27,247 nt of DNA from Nitrospira sp. UBA2083 (GTDB lineage: Bacteria; Nitrospirota; Nitrospiria; Nitrospirales; Nitrospiraceae). The notes below the pieces were generated by a model. The model was not told the origin of the DNA. It was given only the letters and a program-made list of their open reading frames with translations, and searched no databases. The stretch lies in NCBI GenBank assembly GCA_002331625.1, contig DCZN01000100.1, positions 4,687 through 31,933 on the forward strand. Direction: 5' to 3'. Position numbers and translations under genes: made by a program. Positions 21,985 to 27,247 of the stretch are shown one piece after another. The stretch's first letter is position 1. Every line of letters begins with the position of its first letter.

Positions 21985-22608
21985 ATGATGGCCCATTCCA
22001 CCGCCTTCACCGAGGAAGAGACCGTGTTGCTGGCGGACGCGCAGTTCTTCCGGAAAAAGGCAGCCATCACAGCGAAAGTGCGGAGCTTGCTTGAAACGAC
22101 ACGCGGCGCCTTACAGCAAGAACTCGTAGCCCGCTCCCTCATCACCCCTCCTCATTTTGATCCTCACGTCCATCAGCTCGTGAAGGGCGAACATCTGGAG
22201 GACTTTCCGTACCAGTACTTGGATTGTCCCAAGCACTTCGCCGGTGCGAACATATTTACCTTCCGGACGCTCGTTTGGTGGGGGCATCATGTGGTCTGCG
22301 CGCTACTGCTGGAAGGCGTGGGGATGAAGCAGTATAAGCAGCAATTTCTCGGTCGATTCCACCAACTGGCGGGGAAGGGGTTGGAGTTGTCGCTGGCTTC
22401 GTCCCTCTGGGAATGGAAACGTGGGGAGGGCTATACCCTGCCGATCACGCATGACCGCAAGGCGCAGATCGCTGCGGTATTGGCTGAACGATCCTTCATG
22501 AAAGTGGTTCACTGTCTTCCCTTTGGGGATCCGAGAATCCAGAACGGGCAGCTGGCTCAGGTGGCCTGTGAGGCCTTTCGGGCGACGCTGCCGATCGTGA
22601 CCCATTAA
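21985..22608 (+). CDS. Conserved-looking protein of unknown function
   Basis: This 207-residue protein has no signal peptide or clear transmembrane segment. The N-terminal part is helical and charged (about residues 10-50). The middle carries an aromatic and His-rich stretch (HFDPHVHQLV, FPYQYLDCPKHF, TFRTLVWWGHHVVCALLLEG, about 57-112), and the rest is mixed alpha/beta. The clustered His and Cys residues would allow metal binding, but no motif was recognised. Two adjacent ATGs (21985, 21988) are possible starts; neither has a good ribosome-binding site. It follows the two Cys-rich genes closely, so co-expression is possible. Confidence 0.65.
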   Translation: MMAHSTAFTEEETVLLADAQFFRKKAAITAKVRSLLETTRGALQQELVARSLITPPHFDPHVHQLVKGEHLEDFPYQYLDCPKHFAGANIFTFRTLVWWGHHVVCALLLEGVGMKQYKQQFLGRFHQLAGKGLELSLASSLWEWKRGEGYTLPITHDRKAQIAAVLAERSFMKVVHCLPFGDPRIQNGQLAQVACEAFRATLPIVTH

Positions 22609-22690
22609 CCATGTAATCCTAATTGTCTCCGAGCCTCAACTTGGGTAGACTGTGCCACCACGAGTTCCGAACTTTGACAGGGAGGCGACT

Positions 22691-23338
22691 GTGAAGCCAT
22701 CGTCTTTGCGAGTTCTAAGTTGTGCCGTTATGGTGGCAGCCATGCTGGCCGGCTGTAGGGGAACAGGAGAAGTGCGTACGATCGATCTACGTGAAAAGCT
22801 GCCCATGGTGCAGGTGACCGACATTGAGCCCGTCAAAATCGTCATTGAACCGTTTGAGGATCGGCGGGCGGACAAGAGCCGTATCGGGGCGCGCTCGCAC
22901 CTCTGGGGAGGCACCACGTATTTCAATGTGCCGGGTGATCGGCTGGCTGAAATGATCACACAGCGGCTTGCCGATCGGCTCAAAACCCGTGGATGGCGTG
23001 ATCGAGTCTGGAATGTGCGCGTGGGGCCGGCCGCATCAGTGCCGGACGCGGATATTGTCATCAACGGACAAGTCCAAGATTTCTCGACGACCGTCAAAAG
23101 CCGAGTCTTTTCCACGGTGATTGAGACAAATAGCCGGTTCAATGTGCAGGCCAAGAACCAATCGGATAGCAGCACCACGATCCGGAGGGTCGAAGGCGCC
23201 CGCACGAGAACCGTGTTTTGGTTCAACAACGACGATGTGCAGGAACAACTGTCGGCAACCTTGCGGGACGGAATCGAGCGGCTGCTGGGTGATACGACGA
23301 TCGAGCACAAAGCCTTGCGGTCGGTCCGGCAAAAATGA
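22691..23338 (+). CDS. YajG-like outer-membrane lipoprotein
   Basis: This 215-residue protein starts at a GTG with GGGAGG five bases upstream; an upstream in-frame ATG at 22652 would give a 13-residue extension without a ribosome-binding site. A lipoprotein signal with the lipobox MLAGC (lipidated Cys at about residue 22) leads to a mature domain with the segments PVKIVIEPFEDRRADKSRIG, ADRLKTRGW, ADIVINGQVQDFSTTVKSRV and a C-terminal helix (VQEQLSATLRDGIERLL). This order (strand, LADRLK helix, ADI(V)I-x-G-x-V strand) is that of YajG-like putative lipoproteins, whose function is not established. It is followed almost directly by a gene of unknown function. Confidence 0.8.
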   Translation: MKPSSLRVLSCAVMVAAMLAGCRGTGEVRTIDLREKLPMVQVTDIEPVKIVIEPFEDRRADKSRIGARSHLWGGTTYFNVPGDRLAEMITQRLADRLKTRGWRDRVWNVRVGPAASVPDADIVINGQVQDFSTTVKSRVFSTVIETNSRFNVQAKNQSDSSTTIRRVEGARTRTVFWFNNDDVQEQLSATLRDGIERLLGDTTIEHKALRSVRQK

Positions 23339-23438
23339 ACGGGTGGGGGGTACGCTCGAAGCCGGTCGGCCGGATGAGAATGCAACCACTCACCCTCTTG
23401 CGATCTGTGACTCAGGGGCACCACGAAGGACATCATCC

Positions 23439-24500
23439 GTGCGAGAGCGGCGGTGGGAAACAACGGCACCATTAGATTTCACTCAGGCTCTCGCAGTTGG
23501 GGAACGGCTTGCGGCACTCGGATTGAAGCCGGTTTCACCCGCTCACGATGTGATCTGTTATGTTGAAGAATGGACCGTCGCCTCTCCGGACGACGTGACT
23601 CGGCTTGACCCCTGGACGACGGAAGATGTCACGCTGATTCATATACGTGAACGATGGCGCGGCGACTTTTTTCTGTTGTCCGGCGCCTATCATACGGTCT
23701 ACCAGCGTCATCAAAACATCGGCACCTACTGTTCGATCAGTCATCCCTGGCGCATTCGAGAACACCTTCGGCTTCACGATCAGCGCGGGATGTTCTGGAT
23801 CGGATTTCGACATGCCCACTCGTTCATTCGTGTTCGCCTTCAGACCCATGCGGTCATCACACCGGGGGAAACACGGGGCGATGTCGACCGGATGCGGTGG
23901 TTGGATGAGCGGCGGGCGGCATTTCTGGACGCCATCACCATCTTAGAGCTTCCGATTGAAACCAGCGTGGAGAAAGCCGCGGTGGTCCTGCGCACGTCCG
24001 ATGCGTCCGTTCCCTTCTTCTGCTCCTGGCCCGATGCGTTTGGCCCCTGCCAGTTCGAGTACAACACGTCCGATGCATTCGAGTTTCTCGTTCCGGCGAG
24101 CAAGCTCGCAGAAACATTTCATCCTGAGCCGGCCGGAGTACGGGCCTATTTCACCGGATTCTCAAAGGCCGCGTTGACCGAATTCCAAGCGATTGAACCA
24201 GGGGCGCGGCTTGCCTATCGCTGCTCGGTCCATTGTCCGATGGATGACCTGCCTGAGGTGCTGAGTGTCATTCGACCCGATGGTGTGTTGTATGCCACGC
24301 TCTGTGAATTTCAGACACAGGCTGTTCTGCCGGAATGTGACGATGCCTCCGCCATCATCGGTATAGTCGGAACGAATGGTCACTTCAGAATCGAAGCGCG
24401 CCTCAATCAAGCCCCACTGCCAGAAGATGCCATGGGGACCTGGTTGGAACGGCTGATTGGGCATCCCGTGGCCTACGCTCCTTTACCGGCCTTCGTCTGA
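23439..24500 (+). CDS. Protein of unknown function (about 350 residues)
   Basis: The frame is open from 23121, but the part before about 23340 is a shadow of the lipoprotein gene. I chose the GTG at 23439 because AAGGA lies eight bases upstream; a GTG at 23343 is an alternative. The protein would be 353 residues and soluble, without a signal peptide or transmembrane segments. It contains many aromatic and His residues (HTVYQRHQNIGTYCS, FRHAHSFIRV) and several Cys. The C-terminal part (IIGIVGTNGHFRIEARLNQA) looks like the edge of a beta-rich domain. No family was recognised. It lies between the YajG-like lipoprotein and the DUF2914 membrane protein. Confidence 0.6.
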   Translation: MRERRWETTAPLDFTQALAVGERLAALGLKPVSPAHDVICYVEEWTVASPDDVTRLDPWTTEDVTLIHIRERWRGDFFLLSGAYHTVYQRHQNIGTYCSISHPWRIREHLRLHDQRGMFWIGFRHAHSFIRVRLQTHAVITPGETRGDVDRMRWLDERRAAFLDAITILELPIETSVEKAAVVLRTSDASVPFFCSWPDAFGPCQFEYNTSDAFEFLVPASKLAETFHPEPAGVRAYFTGFSKAALTEFQAIEPGARLAYRCSVHCPMDDLPEVLSVIRPDGVLYATLCEFQTQAVLPECDDASAIIGIVGTNGHFRIEARLNQAPLPEDAMGTWLERLIGHPVAYAPLPAFV

Positions 24501-24548
24501 CGAGCGAGGATTCGATTCACGCATGCCTGTCAGCTCGGAGTCAGTGTT

Positions 24549-25694
24549 ATGCCGAGCCGTGCTTCGCGTTTCTTGCGTGGTGACATGAGCCCGTTTACGA
24601 AGATCCAGCCGCTGCTGACGAAGCCATTCATGCCTGCCGTATTTTTTCTTTCAGGGGTCACCTATGACACGTTGACTCTTTCCCGGATCGATCGTCTTCA
24701 GGATAATCTGGTGCTACTGCTCTATCTGGCCTTGCTTGGGGTCCTCATTGTCCTAACTGGACGGCTTGGAATCGAGGCATTAGCCGATCGTGAGCACCTG
24801 ACAACGGTATCCCCTCTCGTCCGCAGTATTCTGCAGAGCCGTCCCTACTATCCCATGATGAGCCAGTTTCTCTTGGGCGGTCTCTTCAGCGCCTACGCCA
24901 TTTTCTATTTGCAGAGCACCTCGTTTACCGAGACCGCAGTCTTTTTTGGTGTGCTCATGACGCTCCTGGTAGCCAACGAGTTCTTGCGAGACCGATTGTC
25001 CAATCTCCGGTTGCTGATTAGTCTCTATGCGGTGGTCTGCTTTGCCTTTTTCACGTTCTTTTTGCCTGTGATGCTTGGGTACATGAATTCCGCCGTGTTT
25101 CTGATCGGGGCTCTCGTGAGTGTGGCGGTGATTTTCCGTGTAGTCCAGTTGATCTATCGCAATAATTCAGATCGCTCTTCCCGGGAAGCCATTGGAGTGA
25201 CTGTCCCGGCGATGACACTGATCGGAATACTGATCGGGTTTTACTTCCTGAATTGGATCCCACCGGTGCCGCTCTCGCTCAAATTCGGCGGGATCTATCA
25301 TGATGTGAAGCGACCCGGAGACCAATTTGAATTGGCATTTGAAAAACAGTGGTATGAGTTCTGGAAACGATCAGATACGACGTTCCCCTCCAATACGCCG
25401 ATCTATTGCTTCACCGCCGTGTTTGCCCCGGTCGATCTCAACACCACGATCTATCACCATTGGTACTATCGCCCCAACGATAACCGGCCGTTCATGCATG
25501 CAGACAAGATTCCGCTGAAGATTTCCGGTGGCCGTGAGGGAGGCTATCGCGCCTATAGCTTCAAGCAACGCCTTGATCCGGGTGACTGGCGGGTAAACGT
25601 CGAGGCGGGAGACGGTCGAGTCCTTGGACGGGTCTCAGTTACGGTGGTGGAGCCAGGTGAGACACAACCGACACTGGCAACGGTGTCATATTAG
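24549..25694 (+). CDS. DUF2914 domain membrane protein
   Basis: This 381-residue protein has about six transmembrane segments (near residues 53-71, 104-122, 128-144, 152-175, 180-199 and 215-236) followed by a soluble C-terminal domain. Residues 270-370 match DUF2914: a beta-sandwich-like stretch with YHHWYYRPNDNRPFMHADKI and SFKQRLDPGDWRVNVEAGDG, ending VLGRVSVTVV. The function of the domain is not known; it is often found at the end of membrane or lipoprotein-like proteins. CGGAG lies 8-9 bases before the ATG. The gene starts 48 bases after the previous stop in the same direction. Confidence 0.87.
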   Translation: MPSRASRFLRGDMSPFTKIQPLLTKPFMPAVFFLSGVTYDTLTLSRIDRLQDNLVLLLYLALLGVLIVLTGRLGIEALADREHLTTVSPLVRSILQSRPYYPMMSQFLLGGLFSAYAIFYLQSTSFTETAVFFGVLMTLLVANEFLRDRLSNLRLLISLYAVVCFAFFTFFLPVMLGYMNSAVFLIGALVSVAVIFRVVQLIYRNNSDRSSREAIGVTVPAMTLIGILIGFYFLNWIPPVPLSLKFGGIYHDVKRPGDQFELAFEKQWYEFWKRSDTTFPSNTPIYCFTAVFAPVDLNTTIYHHWYYRPNDNRPFMHADKIPLKISGGREGGYRAYSFKQRLDPGDWRVNVEAGDGRVLGRVSVTVVEPGETQPTLATVSY

Positions 25695-25753
25695 GGGGCT
25701 TTGGTAAGAGATCAGATTGCAGGTTGTGACGGAGGAAGGTAGAGTCTACATCC

Positions 25754-26116
25754 ATGACGCAACATACACTTTCTCCTTGCCCCTCAAGTCCCAATTGTGT
25801 GTCAACTCAGGCGACTGATGAAGACCATGGCATTGCGCCGATCCCGTACAAGAAACCACGCGCGGAGGCCAAAGAGGCCTTGAAGGCTGCCATTGCCACA
25901 ATGGCTCGAGTCAAACTCGTCCAAGAAGATGAGTCCTATCTCCACTATGAGTTCACCAGCCTGTTGCTCCGATTTGTCGACGATGTGGAATTTGTCTTCG
26001 ACGAGGACGCGAAGACGCTTCACTTCCGATCGGCCTCCCGCACCGGCTACAGCGATCTCGGCGTGAATCGCCAGCGGATGGAACAGGTGCGGGTACTGAT
26101 CTCGGGGAAACTCTAA
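25754..26116 (+). CDS. DUF1499 family protein
   Basis: This 120-residue protein has the DUF1499 pattern: CPSSPNCVSTQA near the N-terminus (residues 9-20), then a helix (EAKEALKAAIATM), strands (VKLVQEDESYLHYEFTS and LLLRFVDDVEFVFDEDAKTL) and the terminal HFRSASRTGYSDLGVNRQRMEQVR. The family has no established biochemical role. The protein lacks a signal peptide in this start choice. GGAGGAAGG lies upstream but at an unusually long distance (about 16 bases), so translation initiation may be weak or the start misjudged. It is followed 69 bases later by the PilZ gene. Confidence 0.9.
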   Translation: MTQHTLSPCPSSPNCVSTQATDEDHGIAPIPYKKPRAEAKEALKAAIATMARVKLVQEDESYLHYEFTSLLLRFVDDVEFVFDEDAKTLHFRSASRTGYSDLGVNRQRMEQVRVLISGKL

Positions 26117-26133
26117 TTATTTCGGGAATCTCT

Positions 26134-26161
26134 TTGGTGGGCTGTACCCTCCTGGTATGCT
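26134..26161 (+). promoter_or_regulatory. Possible promoter for the PilZ gene
   Basis: TTGGTG (26134-26139) and TATGCT (26156-26161) are 16 bases apart, 24 bases before the PilZ start codon. The match is moderate. Confidence 0.35.
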
Positions 26162-26185
26162 TGCGGAAACAGGAGGCGCCTGGTC

Positions 26186-26509
26186 ATGGGGTTTAAGCGT
26201 AAGCATTCACGCGTTGATGTCGGCCGGAGCGGTCGTTTGCAACGTGGGGCCCTTTCCGCGCCGTGCAAAGTGCTGGATGTGAGCGAGTCCGGCGTCCGTC
26301 TGGAGAGCCGCCTCTACGTCAAAAGCGGTGATAGGCTTCAGCTCATCGTTGAGCTGGACCGTGGGAAGTCCTTGACCTGCGAATTAGCAGTGGTTCATGT
26401 GCGTACCCCTCGATTAGGCGCGAGGATTGTATCGATCAGCCCTGAGGATCGAGAGCGATTGGCCCATATCCTCGACGACCATGTCCAGAGTAATTTCTCG
26501 CGCGGGTAG
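26186..26509 (+). CDS. PilZ domain protein (c-di-GMP effector)
   Basis: This 107-residue single-domain PilZ protein carries both c-di-GMP-binding signatures: an RxxxR motif near the N-terminus (RKHSR, residues 5-9) and DVSESG (D-x-S-x-x-G, residues 30-35). Strands with LQLIVELDRG and a final helix (EDRERLAHILDDHVQ) complete the fold. Such proteins change the activity of partners when c-di-GMP rises, commonly in motility, secretion or biofilm control; no partner can be named here. AGGAGG lies about nine bases before the ATG. The protein is likely cytoplasmic. Confidence 0.9.
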   Translation: MGFKRKHSRVDVGRSGRLQRGALSAPCKVLDVSESGVRLESRLYVKSGDRLQLIVELDRGKSLTCELAVVHVRTPRLGARIVSISPEDRERLAHILDDHVQSNFSRG

Positions 26510-26796
26510 GTCCGGCGACCGATCCTTGCTTGGGGCCGTCAAAGTCGAGCGCGGCTTCTCGGCGATTCAGATCGTCTCTGTCCCATCAGCTCAGATCCAT
26601 CCGGCTCTACCGAGCCATCACGTGCTCATCAAATTTAATAAGAGTGGGCGATAGCTGAACCCGGCGTGTCACCAGCGCTGACTGAGTCCCATCGGACGGG
26701 TATCTGTGGCCTCGTGGATCACTAACGTCGGCGATTCTGGTTAATCCAGTTGCAGGACGTTTCTGAAGAACAGAAGCTGCAAATAAAATCAATTGT

Positions 26797-26961
26797 TTAT
26801 GGATTCTTATTGAGCCGGCGTGTGTGCTGGAAAATGCATTTTGGACAGGTGTAATGGATAAATTGTTTCCCACCTACCAACCGCTTCGTCATCAGGACCT
26901 TGCACCAGGTGCAGAGGCGATCAGGCAATTCAATCCGGGGTGTATCCGAGGTCGAGGGCAT
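26797..26961 (-). CDS. Small zinc-ribbon protein
   Basis: With the ATG at 26961, which has AGGAAG about 10 bases upstream, the protein is 54 residues. It has two Cys pairs, LCTWCKVLM and YTCPKCIF (CxxC about 21 residues apart), followed by a short basic tail, which is a typical zinc-ribbon layout. The frame is open up to 27126, giving up to 109 residues with further Cys (for example TRCYCSG), so the start is uncertain. It is on the minus strand, divergent from the gene starting at 27132. If the longer start were used it would overlap the promoter of that gene. Confidence 0.55.
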   Translation of the reverse strand: MPSTSDTPRIELPDRLCTWCKVLMTKRLVGGKQFIHYTCPKCIFQHTRRLNKNP

Positions 26962-27067
26962 GGATTCTATTCTTCCTGAGCAGTAACATCTTGTCAACCG
27001 ATTGATGACGGTTTTCCCGTCAGGGCTAAAATATTTCTCCGCATTTCCATGCGAATGAAAAAAATCA

Positions 27068-27076
27068 TGGTATAGT
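27068..27076 (+). promoter_or_regulatory. Extended -10 promoter for the gene at the right edge
   Basis: TGGTATAGT is an extended -10 element (TGn plus TATAGT). No clear -35 is seen. It would start transcription near 27083, about 50 bases before the ATG at 27132. Confidence 0.4.
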
Positions 27077-27131
27077 TCACGCATGGTAGCGCATGGTTTT
27101 TCAACCTTCTTGCAGAAAGGGAACACCCCCT

Positions 27132-27247
27132 ATGAGTACCTCGGCCAGTTCCGAGTCCACGATCTTACCATCCAACGCCCCTGCGGCAGCTACCCACCCG
27201 ATTCAAGATATGGTGGGAAGCGGCAAGGCATGGGGACTCTGCACCGC
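27132..27247 (+). CDS. Partial gene, possibly S-adenosylmethionine decarboxylase
   Basis: The ATG at 27132 follows AAGGGA at about 10 bases and an extended -10 promoter. The first 38 codons are open to the window edge. Residues 1-22 are Ser/Ala/Pro-rich, then QDMVGSGKAWGLCT; the GKAWGLCT segment is reminiscent of the start of SpeD-type decarboxylases, which have a W/G-rich strand before an IDL-x-x-C motif. Too little of the protein is present to be sure, so no gene name is given. Confidence 0.4.
   Translation, partial: MSTSASSESTILPSNAPAAATHPIQDMVGSGKAWGLCT

Noticed and set aside
22636..23472. 278-codon minus-strand frame opposite the YajG-like lipoprotein gene
   Set aside because: The plus strand has a lipobox, ribosome-binding site and family pattern; the minus frame is rich in Ser and Arg with no domain.
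26510..26796. Gap between the PilZ and zinc-ribbon genes, checked for a small RNA or gene
   Set aside because: No promoter, terminator or coding pattern stood out; a minus-strand frame at 26607-26873 overlaps the zinc-ribbon gene and is not convincing.

Overview
The window looks like chromosomal DNA of a Gram-negative bacterium. The gene mix (NikR with a TonB-dependent receptor, hopanoid and carotenoid genes, an ECF sigma factor with a ChrR-like partner, many lipoproteins and signal peptides, two RTX proteins) and the moderately high GC content fit Nitrospirota, most likely a Nitrospira relative. That placement is an inference from protein character; there is no rRNA or marker gene to confirm it. 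No tRNA, rRNA, CRISPR array, transposase or prophage was seen.

Layout. (1) 1-2838: a minus-strand pair (small lipoprotein, then a DUF4331 protein cut by the window edge) diverges from an ECF sigma factor overlapping a cupin-type (ChrR-like) anti-sigma factor. (2) 2944-6190: nikR behind a recognisable NikR-type operator, a TonB-dependent receptor probably for nickel, a 3-methyladenine DNA glycosylase, and a bidirectional terminator. (3) 6211-10922, minus strand: a small exported protein with a near-consensus promoter, a two-GAF histidine-kinase-like protein whose phospho-acceptor His is Thr, an orphan propeptide-like secreted protein, and a reprolysin-type metallopeptidase carrying the same propeptide. 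(4) 11409-13419: a DUF4124-like exported protein, a 48-residue membrane protein (plus strand), a 4-TM holin-superfamily-IV-like protein and a small periplasmic protein. (5) 13550-16434, minus strand: an isoprenoid group (farnesyl/geranylgeranyl diphosphate synthase, HpnA-type epimerase, CruF-type carotenoid protein).

(6) 16588-20911: two RTX calcium-binding secreted proteins in tandem. Each sits behind a copy of the same roughly 110-bp upstream block containing an inverted repeat, and each is followed by a similar GC-rich hairpin, so a whole transcription unit was duplicated. The first protein has an unusual exact 54-bp (18-residue) array. (7) 21143-26509: small cysteine-rich proteins, one matching the C4HC3 spacing of PHD fingers, then unknown proteins, a YajG-like lipoprotein, a DUF2914 membrane protein, a DUF1499 protein and a PilZ (c-di-GMP) protein. 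(8) The right end has a small minus-strand zinc-ribbon protein and the first 38 codons of a gene that may be S-adenosylmethionine decarboxylase.

The most interesting parts are the duplicated RTX units with their shared upstream element and half-occupied beta-roll, the metallopeptidase with its free-standing propeptide paralogue, the PHD-like zinc finger, and the NikR operator with the probable nickel receptor.
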